From Megaleporinus macrocephalus (taxonomy: Eukaryota > Chordata > Actinopteri > Characiformes > Anostomidae): 64,000 nt of DNA. Location of the stretch: positions 13,628,589-13,692,588 of the forward strand of contig CM038725.1 of the NCBI GenBank assembly GCA_021613375.1, in the 5' to 3' direction. The position numbers were made by a program, and so were the translations under genes. Under the pieces are notes generated by a model. That model was given only the letters and a program-made list of their open reading frames with translations. It did no database searches and was not told the origin of the DNA. This document shows positions 1-11,687 of the stretch, one piece after another. Position 1 is the first letter of the stretch, and every line of letters starts with the position of its first letter.

Positions 1-1799
1 TTTAATGTTTTCCTTTGTTTTCTTATGTGGTGTACAAACACTCTTGTGGCTCATTTTTTACTTCTTTATACAAAGCACTACATCATTAAACCAGAAAAAA
101 TATAGCAAGTACTTGAAAATGGAGGTGCTATAAAAATGATGTAAAACTTGGGTAATAATAGATGAAGCCTGAACACAGCCACGCTTGTTGTGTAGTGCCG
201 CCCCTTGAATGAGTTGAATGAGCGTGTCCTCAGTCTTACATCCTCCTTGGGTAGAGACAGCAGGCTACTGTACTGGTGTAGCTGATTCCTGTAAGGCTTC
301 ATACTAAATCTTTACTAATTTAGTAGAAAAAATCTTTTGGTAACTCAGTTGGCTGACCTTTTTAATAAATCAGCTAAAATGAATATAAAAACAAATGACT
401 AAACAATGACTACCCACTGTCTAGTCATTTTAGTCCATTTTTAAGTCTGATTTGATCATATCTGATTAAAATTCATGATCAAGCCAAATTTCAGCTTCAT
501 GGGATGTCGTTTGCTGCGTGGTGTGACGGGGGAAGCGATGCCCAATTTAACTGCCCAAGCGAGCTCCAACTGAGCTCCAACTGAGCCATCGGACAAGCAG
601 ATGAATTACTAACATGCTCAAAAAACAGCTTGGGAGGAGTTCCCAAACCAGTTTCTCCTAAAAAAAACCCCACAAAATTAGTATTTGTGGTACCTACGTT
701 TGCATATGGCAACTTTGCTTTGATTGACTGAATTGAATTGTGAGTTATAAACATGAGTAATAATAATAATTTTTTATTGTCTATGGGAAATGTAGGCTCC
801 CTGGTTTTTAGTCTCAGTGGTTGTAGCTGGGTTTGTTAATGGCCAAATCTCAGATGGCTCTACATATTTGTTCAGTATGGAATTGTGGAAACATGGCTGA
901 ATCTGAATGGCTGAAAATTCGAAATTCGTGTTGTGTACAGGAGTCACTGTTTTAATTCAACGTACAGGAAGCAGAGAGTCATTTGAGATTGACAGTTCTT
1001 TTTTTTTGCTCACAGCTTGTTGTTTTTGAGTGAAACAACTTATTTAAAAAGACTGCATGTCACGTGCAGTGTGAGCACCTATGTTGCATCACATCAGTTG
1101 GACTGAGCATTTTTGTAGTTGTTCAGACACTGTATGTCTGGCTCAAGGAAAAATCCAGTCAGACTAATTTTTCTCTTTATCTGACATAATGTCACAGCAC
1201 ATCAATCTCTCAGCGTCTTTGGGATGTCTGTCATAAAACAGATGTATATATGTGTCACTGTTCAGGCATATAGAAGCCAGTGGGCAGATGCTGAAGCAGT
1301 GGCTGCTATGATAAGTGTGTGTTTAGTGTTTTTTTCTGTTTTTTCTTAGAATAGGAGACTCCGTCTGTGGTGGATAGAGATTGCTGTATGGCTTTAACCT
1401 GTGTGGAACTCCACATACATTGTACTTCACTGTGGTACGAGAGGGTTCCCAGCCAGTTTTATTTTCTCGTTACAGGCGTCTATGATCTACAGATCTGAGG
1501 TTAGAGAACACAACCTTACCACCTCCATTACCAGTGTAGATGGATCTCCTACAAGCTCTAATAGTGTGTTACCCTGAGAGGTAGATTTGTCCTCTTGACT
1601 GATCTAGGATCTGTTCATCATCCCCCTATCTGTTCCCACCACCGTATTTCACTATTACCCTCCATTGCCTTTGTTGAATATAGGCCAATACGATGCCCAT
1701 CTCTCTCCCTCTCGTTCGCTCCCCTCTCCACCCTACAGATAATAACATGCCACAATGATAGAAAGTCCTGTTAAATAATAGGCAAGGTGTTATTACATG
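1..1799. other. Gene-free AT-rich DNA
   Basis: No open frame with plausible splice sites and no element with recognisable termini was found here. Short frames on either strand lack codon bias or domains. A small direct duplication (ctgagctccaa-type, near 565-590) is the only local structure noticed. It is probably intronic or intergenic. Confidence 0.5.
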
Positions 1800-2260
1800 C
1801 TCTGTCATCTGCGTGCTCTGGGGGAGGATTTTGTATACCTGTCAGAATGAAAGAACGGTGTCTACGTTTTCTCGCTGTAGACGTCCCGTGCCGTGAACGT
1901 GCCGGAGACGCTCCTCGTGAGTGGAGATGGAGCTCCTCTCATTCCTCTCCCGCTTCTTTTCATTTTCGTCCTTCCATTTTCCGCTCAGCCGGGGCCGCCG
2001 AGACGAGGGGGCCAGTCGCAAATCAAAGGAAGCCCCGAACAACGCTTTTGAACGATCTGGGCGGCTCTTCAAGGGGGCCGTCTGCCGCGCCTGCTTTTTT
2101 TCACATCTGCGTGAAGACAGTTAGCTTCAGAAAGCACATCTGCCTTTGTCCAGCATCGCACAATGGGGGACGGAATCTTGTTTACGTCCTCAGAAGAGCG
2201 TATAAGGCTCAGCGTGTGCGTGCGTTGTCGACATATTGCTTTTGAGATGGTTTCTTTTAT
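1800..2260. promoter_or_regulatory. Candidate conserved non-coding element, CpG-retaining
   Basis: This is a sharply delimited GC-richer block in AT-rich surroundings, with many CpG dinucleotides retained between about 1855 and 2060 and no repeat structure. Overlapping frames are open on both strands (1787-2245 on +, 1842-2072 on -), but none has splice sites or recognisable motifs. This is what CpG-rich non-coding DNA often looks like. An ATCAAAG word (TCF/SOX-like) lies near 2023. I infer a regulatory element or small CpG island, and cannot exclude an unannotated first exon. Confidence 0.35.
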
Positions 2261-2686
2261 GGTTTGATCAGTGAGCAAAAATAAAGAGTCTATAAAGAAA
2301 TAGCTCTGTGAATTTTACATGATTACCCCAAATGCAGTCAGTCCGCTGAGATATGCTTGTTGTCAGAATTGTGCTGCTTTAGTTTAGAATTGGAGGCTAA
2401 CGTTGGGAACGTTCAAACATGAGAAGTCAATAGTCACCCAATCGGTTTCTGTAAAACAAAAAAGGCTCAGAACGTCTCTCAACTCAATAAAACCTCATCT
2501 TAACTCAGGGTGCAAGTTCGTCCATGCGGTTTTATCAAATTCAATTTTATTTTAAATGGATTTGTGTATCTTACCAACATTCTTTGAAGCAAATAACATT
2601 TTTGGCATGTATTTGTGGACACGGTTTTGGTAACTGTTTACTAGCTGTTCATTAGCACCATTAGGAGATAAAAGCCAAATTAAAAC

Positions 2687-3285
2687 ATATCGTCGCTGTC
2701 CAAAGATAGCATTTGTTAAAAGTGTATGAGAGTCAGATGGCCTGCAGAATACAGCAGAGCTTGCAGGAAGATCAGGGCTTTTTGGGACCCCTGCCCTATA
2801 GGGCCATATACCCCGTAACTTATCTTGGGAACTTCTATTCAAGAACCACTGTCCCCCCAAGAGAATCACAATGTGGCTAGGTGTACCACATAAGGCCAGA
2901 ACGAGCAGGAAGACGGGCTTATAAAGGACAATGTAGCTGAGACATGATTGAGACCAGGGTGTGAGAGCTCAGAGAAACGTCGGTACAGCAGTCTAAAGAA
3001 TAAAAGTTTTTTGTCTGAACTGGTCTCCCTCTTCATTCTGACAGCAAAAACGAAGTTACGACAATATGGATTTTTATTTATCTACACAATTTGAAAACAA
3101 CAGCTGCACTTTGTATCCTGTTATCATTCATGATAAACGGACCAATAAAAATTGTCTGAAATCACTTGGAATAAAACCTCTTTACATTAACTTTCATAAC
3201 TATTAAGTTCAGAATGTTTCTGGCCACTCCTGTAAAGTTACTGTTTGTACACGCAGCTTTGTCTTTGGACAGTGAAACATTTTTA
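2687..3285. mobile_element. MITE copy with TATCGTC-type end, split by an LTR-like insert
   Basis: The left end ATATCGTCGCTGTCCAA (2687-2703) and the interior from about 3062 to 3285 (ggaccaataaaa, then cctgtaaagtta, ending tttggacagtgaa) match in order the MITE found twice at 48871-49372. The two halves are separated by about 350 bp of unrelated sequence. It is non-coding and non-autonomous; the superfamily was not determined. Confidence 0.5.
2714..3063 (+). mobile_element. Probable solo LTR
   Basis: A ~350 bp insert begins TGTT and ends CGACA, fitting TG...CA long terminal repeat ends. It contains a TATAAAGG box (2920-2927), an AATAAA signal (2999-3004) about 75 bp downstream, and a pyrimidine-rich U5-like tail. 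No second LTR, primer-binding site or gag/pol frame lies next to it, so it would be a solo LTR left by recombination. A clean target-site duplication was not found, so the exact ends are uncertain. Confidence 0.4.
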
Positions 3286-3591
3286 GCACTGTTTTAAATT
3301 GCCAACATAAAGAGTTTTTTATTTTCAATATTTTATATTAAAATGTAATAAAACTATTTGGCAAATTTCTCTAGTCAAACATTCTAAAAGACTTTTCAAC
3401 TTTTTGGTGTGTTTTGAAAGGACATGAAGTAGATTAGGCTGATAGCTGAAAAGTATTCTTAATTAACAATATTTGATGGTCAGAAACTTGTTTTTTCCAT
3501 TATGTAAATGCTGTCCAGCACACTTTCACTATACTGAATGTTGAAAGTTCCTAAGATGGGGAAGCAAATAAATTCTGGCTTTACATGTACA

Positions 3592-4062
3592 GCGTAATTT
3601 ATATCCCAACATGTTTGTGGACACCTGCTCATCCAAGATTTCTCAGGTATTAATAGGGGGTTTATTCACGCATTACAGCTGTAACAGACTGTACTGTTCT
3701 GGGAAGGCTTTATTCTAGATGTTGGAACATTGCTGTGAGGTCATGAATGGATATTGTATTTAGTTCAGGATCCCTCTCAGCCCACCATTGGATAGAGCTC
3801 CATCACTCTACAGAACACAGTTCCACTGCTCCACTGCCAAATCCAGGGGGCCTGTATACCACTCTAGCTGACACGTGGCATTGGACATGGTGACTTCTCA
3901 AGACCTCCCTGTTCTGTTGTCAGTGCTTTTCTTTGGAGATTTTACAAGCGGTGTGGATGCAACCAAAGGCCTGTATCTGCAGTAGGTGCCCCTTACAGTG
4001 CCTTTTACCATTTACTGAACTGGACAGGCTGTCCACATACTTTTAGACATATTGCATCATTT
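3592..4062 (-). pseudogene. Decayed Tc1/mariner element
   Basis: The sequence resembles a rearranged and heavily mutated Tc1-like element whose transposase would lie on the minus strand. The stretch 3795-3900 (ccatcactctacagaacacag, then ccactgctcca, then gcattggacatggtgac) parallels a common teleost Tc1 consensus. The ends carry tgtggacacctg (3615-3627) and its near-complement tgtccacatactttt (4030-4045). No open frame remains. Confidence 0.45.
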
Positions 4063-4399
4063 TGTCTATTTTGTATCTTATTGTTATGACACGTCAGAAC
4101 TGCATATATCTAGGCTTTATAGCATACATGGCAAATAATGATGTGAAGACGCAGGTTCTTGTTGTTAGAAGACTTTTTGCCGGCGCTTGTGCTGTTTCAG
4201 CATTATAATGGCAACGTGATATGGACTGGAGGATTTTATGGAAAAGTCATTCTCATGATATACATTGTTCATTTCACATCGGAGCCATGAGAATATGGAT
4301 AATTACAGCAATTTAATGGTCGTCTGTCTGCGATTTGTCCTTTTTTTCCTCTAGCACTTCTCACCATCAAGCCCTTCATCAACAAAAACAGACAATGTC

Positions 4400-4715
4400 T
4401 GTATTGCTGCCTATGTTCCCTGAAGGAACATAACATCCCCTAACAGCCTTTTCCACTCCCCAGCCGCCCGGCTTGGTTTCAGAGTCATTTGTTCCCTGAT
4501 TGAGGCCGAACAGGTTGAATTGCTGTTAAGAGGAGCTTTCACGATCGGCCGTGTAATTGAAGTAATTACGGGTTCCATCTGCTGTGTGTTGAACAATGCA
4601 CCGTAAACATTGTTACAAGGCAAATCACGGGAGACAAGCGCTAGATCAAGTGCTGCTTGGTGCGTCCTGCTCTCTTTAGTCACTGGCATCCCGAAAACAT
4701 AATGCGGCGCATTTC
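4400..4715. promoter_or_regulatory. Candidate conserved non-coding element
   Basis: This is a complex, non-repetitive block with two TAATTA-type homeodomain words (gtgtaattgaagtaattacg, 4550-4569), several ATTG/ACAAT SOX-like words and retained CpGs (cgatcggccgtg). No splice-flanked frame is present. The 4411-4689 minus-strand frame shows no domain. I infer an enhancer-like element; it needs cross-species alignment. Confidence 0.4.
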
Positions 4716-4822
4716 CATGGTTTGCAATTCAGATACAGTTATGAAGCTTCTTTTCACTCGCCGTGTCGGGAGTGGAGTGGATGGGCAATTTTGTCACTTA
4801 TGATAAAAGCATTCCTGTTTAC

Positions 4823-4827
<5 letters not shown>

Positions 4828-4874
<47 letters not shown>

Positions 4875-4906
4875 CCCCCCTTCTCTCTCTCTCTCTCTCT
4901 CTCTCT
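4828..4906. repeat. (CT)n microsatellite
   Basis: Near-pure CT dinucleotide tract interrupted by a C-run at about 4871-4880. Frames across it encode only Leu/Ser or Glu/Arg repeats. Confidence 0.95.
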
Positions 4907-4982
4907 TCACCTCGCTGACGGTGGAGAGAGAGGTGAAGCAGCTGGTGAAAAGCACCTTCCCCTCTGTCTTTAAAGTGATCTC

Positions 4983-6020
4983 CATTTTTGTAATTTTCTT
5001 TAATTGAATTTATGGTCTTGTCAAGATGTTTAAACCATTTGTGTCTGTTTCTAAGATGCTAATGAGCAAACCGCTACGTCTGATTTTCTAAAGCAAGCTT
5101 ACAGTATTACTTAACTAGTGTCATATGTTTATTCTAATAAATCTGATTTCATAAGCCTTGATCCAAGTGAAACATGTACAACTATTAAACCAGTGAATGT
5201 ATAGAAAGTGAACCTAATATTCATGAGAACTTGTTTCTAACCTACGAAGCATTTGCATGCATCGCTTCGAGTTGGCTGCTTTTCAGAAATGTGCTGTAAG
5301 AAAATCTAGCAGACACATTTCCTAAATGCACAGACCTCCGACACGGCTGTTGTGCCTCTGCTAGATTTTAGCAGAGGGTTTCTTACGCAGTTTTTTTTTT
5401 CTTTTTTGTTTTAGCAGTGTGGCTGCAAGGCTAATGTAGCTAACAGCTAGTACAAGCTAATTTCCCACAGATTAGCATTATGTAGTATCACAACTCACAG
5501 TCTATTTGATTTGCTGTTAGACTCATGTATAGAACCATGTGTTCAGTATGGCATGAAGACAGGTTGGTGGGACATTCCCCCATTAAATGACATAATGATC
5601 CCGGTCCTATGCAGTATATTCAAACCCCTTATTTTCCTTAAAACTTAAAGAAGCAAAGTGATTGCTTGATTGATTGAAGACCACATTTGAGATAAAACTG
5701 TAAATCAGATTTTTGGCTATGTTGTCCCTTTAATCCTGGATACTGTGCTGCATATTAACTGTTTTTCAGTGTTGTTAGGTCACTAATGAGAGTGGTGGGA
5801 AAATTAACACTGCTTTTGGGAGATATCTTTCTTTTGCCCACGTCTTTCCATTCATTCTGCACATAAGAACAACAGCCCAGTGCCTGGGAGAGCAGCAGGC
5901 CAGTTTCTGATGGTTTTGAGCTTATCAGAAGGGAGCAACAGCATCGTAACAAGTTTTGTTTCTTAATAAGAGCAGTCTGTCGGCCTGGCCTTGAGGCCGG
6001 TAGACAGACATGTTTCATAT
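4983..6020. other. Gene-free DNA
   Basis: Nothing with splice-flanked coding potential or transposon termini was recognised. The stretch 5780-6000 is more complex and could be part of a regulatory block, without a distinctive motif cluster. Confidence 0.4.
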
Positions 6021-6022
6021 AG

Positions 6023-6023
<1 letters not shown>

Positions 6024-6072
<49 letters not shown>
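6024..6072. repeat. (TG)n microsatellite
   Basis: About 24 uninterrupted TG units. The adjoining open frames merely read through the repeat. Confidence 0.95.
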
Positions 6073-6073
<1 letters not shown>

Positions 6074-7424
6074 AAGCCATATTTGGTGCGAGGGCCATGG
6101 CTGGGATTCTCATCTGTCCTGCATCTGGATTCCATCATATTAACGTTCTGCCTCGTTACACTCACACTTTGCCTCCACAAGGCCCTGATGTGTATCAGAC
6201 AAAGAAACATACGCTTTTTTGAACATGTTGGTTTTTATGGTCATTGTCGCCTGCTGTTTTATAAAATCAGAGTTTGTAAGTTTGTATTATAAAATCTGCT
6301 CTATAGGAAATTGTTTTGCTTCTTTGTAAATGTACGTGGTGTCACTGTCACTTTTATGTCATTTAAAAGCTCCCCTGATCTTCTAATTCTGAATGACCCC
6401 ATAGGATCATATATTATCATACATTAAATCCAGGTCCATAACTGTGTTGATGCTGGTCGGGTCCTGTTTTAACAGTTTACTGCAGCATTTTGGAGTTGAT
6501 GTTAAATAGTTTGCTTTGAAGTGCCCTCTGTAATGACTTTCACCTAGTAAACATGAGTAAAACATGTTTATTGCTTATCCTTTTAATCTAAATATTAACA
6601 AAAGTCAAACTTTTATTTGCAGTATTATGACATTTTTCTCAAATTTGTGTAGCACACACAGAAGTGTACTGCAGTATTTTGCTATTGATATTTTATGTTT
6701 TAAACCTTAGCTGTGGCATTAGAAACTAGGCATGTATCGATACACTCTACACACAATGCAGTGCGATTCAAGATGCTGGCCTCATGATATGGTTTTCTCC
6801 AGATTATTTTTGAACACAAATTATGACCCACAGCACAAATTATTTTATTATTTATTTACAACAGAACTACAAAATGCTGTATTTTGCTTAATCTTTTATT
6901 TATCAAAGTAAACTGGAGTGTATGAGAAGTGGTGAGACTATTAAATCACTATTATAAGTGAAATAAACCAAACTTTGAATCTATCGGCTTCTCTTCATCC
7001 ACCATGTTTGTTGTAGTTTGAGAGGTTGTTGTTCGTAGTGAGCTGTCAGTCACGAAACCAGGTGCCATCAACCAATAGCATTCAGCCCATGTCCCGCCCC
7101 AAACTGATGAGCCCGTCCTCTCTGAAAACTCGAGTGCTGAAGGTGCTCTCGCCCGCAGAGAGCAGCCGGTGTTGCAGTTGGGTTGCGAATAGAAAATATA
7201 TAATCGTGAGAGCAAAAAACATTAAAGGATGTGGTTCAATTCTTCTTTCTGTGCTTTCACAGTTTCACATTTGTGCTCACGAGTGAAAAATTTATGTGTG
7301 CAAAATGTTCAAATATGCAGGTAGACATCGTCAGCGCCCTCTGCTGTTTCAAAGGGATATTGATTAATTTTACATCTTAAACATTCAGTCATACTGTCCT
7401 GTGTCTTGGTGGGTGGTGGAGGGG
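6073..7424. other. Gene-free DNA
   Basis: No exon was recognised. A word resembling hAT ends (taggcatgtatcgatac, 6728-6744) starts a stretch without a matching second end. The block 6960-7200 has CpGs and open frames on both strands but no domain; it may be an unclassified repeat. Confidence 0.35.
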
Positions 7425-8290
7425 GGATAAATATGAAGTGACACATGGGCCAAATTCCTCAGTCACCAGTCACTGTGAGCAAGACCAGAGAATACAGCAG
7501 TGATGTGCGACAAAAGGCTTTTGAGCTGCACAAATCAGGAACCGAATACAAGTAAACAGTTAAACAGTGCAAGCTACACATTTCCACTATCAGAGTAATA
7601 ATTACTAAACTGAAGAGTCTGCTGGGAAATGTCTAAACTGACCCCATGAGCAGTGAGGAAGATAGTTCAAATGGCAAAAGAATCTCCAAGGATCACAGCT
7701 GGAGCATCACAGACTTTAGTTGGTGTTGGGGTGAGAAAATCCTCCAAACTACAGTAAGACACCACCGACATGACAACACGTTTCAAAAGGTTTGTGAAAA
7801 AAAACCTCTGCTGTCAAAAACCAACAAGTTGCCTGCAGTTTTCCAGACGCATCTTAAACTTTCTCTGAGGTCGTGAGACCAAAACAGAGCTTTTGGAAAT
7901 AAGACTCAAATATAAGCGCTCAGAAAAGTACCTCATCCCCACTTCCCCCAAGTACCTCATGCTTTTCTTCCAGAAGCCCTGGACAGTTTATTCAGATACA
8001 TGGTGTCACAGACTTCATCAAGTACCAGCAGAAATCAAATCAAAACCTACCTGCTTCAGCCAGCAACCTTAAACTGGGCTGTGGTTTGATTTTCTATTTT
8101 GACAATGACCCAAAGTTTAAAACCTAAAAATCAGCAAAAAACTAGTTCACTGACCACAGAATCAAGGTTTTGCCATGGTCATCCCAGTCCTAGGACCTGA
8201 ACCCTTAGAAAAACTGTGTGATGAGCTGAAGATGAGATATTGTTGCAATCACGTGTCCCAGTGTGTTCTCCAGCTGTATAAGAGAAGACT
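7425..8290 (+). pseudogene. Decayed Tc1-type transposase element
   Basis: Translation in shifting frames gives Tc1-like fragments: a region reading AVRKIVQMAKESPRIT near 7655-7700 (second helix-turn-helix area) followed by ITAGASQTLVGV. Several stops and frameshifts intervene. The DNA matches, inverted, the relic at 25556-26460 over several hundred bases, so both belong to one subfamily. No terminal repeats remain here; the copy is truncated at both ends and inactive. Confidence 0.65.
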
Positions 8291-8889
8291 CAGAGCTGTT
8301 ATCTTTTGAAAAGAGGGGCTGCACAGAGTGTGTTTGATTTCTAGTATTTTTAGTATTTTTAGTTAGTATTTTTAAATGAAGATTAAAAGGATAAACAATA
8401 AAGAATCTTTTTTACAGCTTGTTGTGCTCATGTTTACCAGGGCTGTCAGGATTTGTGGAGGACGATGTGTGAACGATGTAGGAATGCAAACAATGACTTT
8501 CATGTAAATTCATGTATATTTGGCTGCTCAGCTGTTTCATAACCAGGTGCATGTTATTTCTTCACTTTCAAATAAGCAGATAAAAGGTCACGTGTTGATT
8601 TCAAGTATGGAATTTGCATTTGTAATATGGTGCTATTAATTCTCTGTTTGAAATCTAAAGATCTGCCACTGCCAGTGAAACAAGCTAAAAAATACAAACG
8701 AAAGATTAAAAATAAAAACATTAGTGGAGGTCAAGTCCATGCTCTGCTGAGAGAGACCATGGAAAAAATTGTGATGACTAAGTCTGGTTAAAAAAAACCT
8801 TTGCAACTGCAAAAGAAGGTGCTGCTTGATGTGCTGCTTGATGTTTAGGTATTAAATACAAAATTAACATCATACTGATGAAGGTATTA

Positions 8890-9130
8890 TAACAATCAAC
8901 AATTATTTATATAGTGCTTTTCATAAACTGCTTTTCTGTAAAGCTGCTTTGAGACAGCACAGCTTTACAGAAAAGCAGTGTATGAAAAAGAGAAACCCAA
9001 GAGAAGGATGGCCAGAAAAGAGTCCATGCATAGCAAATGTGAGAAAGGGTATTGAGGTCCAAGCCCCCCTAGAGCAAGCCAGAGGCGACAGTGGCAAGGA
9101 AAAACCTCGAGACAACAGTAGGTGCTTTCA
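8890..9130. repeat. Dispersed teleost repeat with hairpin head
   Basis: It contains the word gcgacagtggcaaggaaaaa (9086-9105), which I recognise from a very common fish interspersed repeat. At its head is a perfect 20 bp inverted repeat, 8927-8946 against 8960-8979, with a 13 nt loop. It extends to about 29 bp with one mismatch (8918-8988). The stem carries cagctttacag. Family name unknown to me. Confidence 0.6.
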
Positions 9131-9267
9131 CTATCGGAGAAAACATTCATCGTTTGACAGAGTTCTCTTTGAATACTCCTTCAGCGTGTTCGTCTTCATC
9201 AGATTTTTAATGTCTGGCACTTTTAGAGGTTGTGTAGACGTTCAGCATACTTTTTTTTTTGTGACCT

Positions 9268-9505
9268 GAAGATAGGGATCCGGTCTTGTGACCGGAAGGT
9301 CGCCGGTTCGATCCCCAGGATCCCCCAGGCCAAGACTGAGCAAGGCACCTAACCTCCAACTGCTCCCCGGGCGCCGTGGATAGGGCTGCCCACCGCTCCG
9401 GACACGTGTGCTCAATGCCCCCTAGTGTGTGTTCATTAGTGTGTGTGTATATGTGGGTGTTTCACTGCATGGATGGGTTAAATGCGAAGGTCAAATTCCG
9501 CTGTG
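9268..9505 (+). mobile_element. tRNA-derived SINE
   Basis: The element contains a Pol III B-box, GGTTCGATCCC (9305-9315). It continues into the central and 3' parts (gagcaaggcacctaac, 9339-9354; ctgctccccgggcgc, 9360-9374; ggatgggttaaatgc, 9471-9485) that I know from abundant fish tRNA-derived SINEs. It is a retroposed copy, not a tRNA gene: no cloverleaf 3' half follows the B-box. A second, interrupted copy lies at 47210-47735. Confidence 0.7.
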
Positions 9506-9785
9506 TACAAAAACACATGTGGCTGATTCGAGTTCTGTTCTAAATTTTGTTCTAAAAATTCTAAATTCTGATCAAATTTGGATCTCATTTGACTGCATGA
9601 CAGGCCATGGAAACACACATTGGGTGCATTGTGATTAAAATGCAATTAGCTCAGTCAAACCACATTCACAGATGGTCAGAAACGGCTCTTGACCATATTC
9701 AAAACAAGTATGAATGGAATGTGGGGTTTTTTTTGTATCTGCATGCAGTTACATAAGTGGAAATGGCTAGCACAAGTGATAAGAT

Positions 9786-9885
9786 CAACATCCATCCATC
9801 CATCCATCCCCTATCTGCCACCTAATCCCACTAGTCGGGGTCATGGGGGCGGGGCTGGAGTCAATCCCAGCATCATCGGGCAAAG
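9786..9885. mobile_element. LINE-type 3' end with CATC tail
   Basis: (CATC)n at 9790-9808 is followed by ggggtcatgggggcgggg (9837-9854) and ctggagtcaatcccagc (9855-9871). This is the layout of a widespread fish retroposon terminus. A related fragment is at 17720-17840. Only the end is preserved. Confidence 0.5.
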
Positions 9886-11219
9886 ATCAACAATGATTCA
9901 AAAAATGGATATACACAAGACTAGAGTTATCCTACAAACCAAGAGTCTTTTTGCACTTTGTGCTGATAAAGGTGTCCAAGTCAGGCTTGTCAATTTGTAT
10001 AGTAAGGAGGTGGAAAGGAAATGGAAATAAAACAGAATGGATGTATGTGTTGATGTGCGTTTTATAGGGGACAGTAAAAGAAGATGTTCATTATGAGGAT
10101 GTGTTTTAGTGAAAAGTGTAAACGGAATTAGACCATATTCTAATATCATGATCCGATCCTAACATGGAACACATTAACACAAGATGTAAACAATCTCTTA
10201 GATGGCATCTTAGGTGAAGTGATTCAACTGCAAACTGTTCTTAGTAGTTTTTAAAGAAATTATTATCAGATTACATGCATCATATGACACCAATGATTTC
10301 AGTATCGGTAAAAATAAGATGGTGTTGTTCCATTTCTAGCTCCACTCTTAGCAAAAAGGGCTCTTTGTTGTAGCAGGACAGGTTCTGTGACTTCTAGCAA
10401 TAGCAGAACACTTTAAGAGATGCTATAAAGAGTACACTGGGTTCTTCATGATGCAGAAGAACCATGTATGTGTTCAAATGTTGGGTACGGTTTATATGAT
10501 TCTATATACTACCATTGCTTTTACAAAAGAATCGCTTTTCGCAAGGAGGAGTTTCTTGGAACGGCTTGGTATTGTGGGCCTTGTTGCCGTCACAATATGG
10601 TGTGATCTTCGAGCTGGTGGTTTTACCCAGACTGTAGCCCATTATCTGACGCAGGGAAGCCTGTTGGTGCCGCTTGAAACTTCAGATGCAACAACAAACG
10701 GCTTCATTGATGACTAGGGAAGCATACCAAGCATAGCCTATCAGCCCTGTGATCTCGCAGTAAGTGACAAATTTATGACTGTGTGACTTGGAACGACTTG
10801 GAGAAAAACCGCAGCTGCAGCCTTTGGACTTTGTCGGTCTTAATTAGCCAAGCAGCGTCATCTGCCCCAACAGCCTCCGTGCGAATCCTAAGAAAAGCCC
10901 AAGGCTGTAATCATCCAGTACTCCGAAAAGCTGTTTGGCAGTGGTTATGTGTTATAAGAAGTAAAAAAAGTCTTTTTAGGTGTGAAGTAGGGCTGCACAG
11001 TATGTGTTTTAATGGCTTTCACAATTTTGCCCTTTGCTGTGCTAATGTCCCAATATTCAAATAAGACCTCTAACCAGCCACCGTTCTTTTACCATGTACT
11101 GTGAGCCTCTTGACCAAGTGAGCGTGGGAAATTAACGTATTCATGCAAGTCAGGTCCATTTACCATATAGATGCATGCTGTAATAATTTAGTGGCAGCTT
11201 GTATGTTGCCCTTCCTCAA
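9886..11219. other. Gene-free DNA
   Basis: Several frames are open here (for example 10448-10717 and 10783-11064 on +), but none has a splice context, codon bias or domain. Around 10360-10480 are gttctt/aagaac words resembling a common fish repeat also seen at 24555-24650. Confidence 0.35.
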
Positions 11220-11373
11220 GTGTTCTTGACTTTTTATTATTTATATTGTTTATACTGTACTGTTTTTTAATCTATTTTTTGTACTGAGTGCCTTGCTATC
11301 CCTTTGCTGCTGTAACACGGTGAATTTCCCCACTGTGGGACTATCTTGTAAGATTATCTTATCTTATTTCTTT
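11220..11373 (+). mobile_element. LINE 3' end
   Basis: The block ends with aatttccccactgtgggact (11322-11341) and then a short (TTATC)n-like tail (11350-11368). This matches the characteristic 3' terminus of a common fish non-LTR retrotransposon class. The upstream reverse transcriptase is absent, as expected for 5'-truncated copies. Confidence 0.55.
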
Positions 11374-11397
11374 GGCCTTCTCTGCCCCATTCATCAA

Positions 11398-11612
11398 ATG
11401 TCAGGACCCCACAGGACCACCACTGAGCATGTGTTATTTGGGTGGTGAATCAGTCTCAGCACTGCAATATTCAAGCTAACGTCTCTGACTCTACAAAGCG
11501 GATCAACAAGGTACTTGTGTTGAATAGAATGGGCAGTGAGGTAGCACAGTGTTTAAAAACTCCAGTAACATTAATCCAGCTAGGTCAGCATTAATGCAGT
11601 GCTGAGAATGCC
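11398..11612. mobile_element. Partial copy of the repeat family at 13245-13606
   Basis: Words gtcaggaccccacaggaccac (11400-11420), gggtggtgaatcagtctcagc (11440-11460) and gtttaaaaactccagtaac (11551-11569) match, in mixed orientation, a DNA-transposon family I associate with otophysan fishes. It is degenerate and non-coding. Confidence 0.5.
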
Positions 11613-11687
11613 TTTACAGCCTTTACTGAAATACTTTACTTGAGTAAAAAAGTTTAAGAACCATATCGTTTAAAAATGTAACATATA

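Noticed and set aside
1787..2245. 152-codon frame as a gene
   Set aside because: Overlapping open frames exist on both strands in CpG-rich DNA, with no splice sites, domain or codon bias.
5755..6210. 151-codon minus-strand frame
   Set aside because: It includes a (TH)n stretch from the TG microsatellite and has no splice context.
9300..9320. tRNA gene suggested by the B-box GGTTCGATCCC
   Set aside because: No cloverleaf or 3' acceptor follows; the sequence continues as a SINE.
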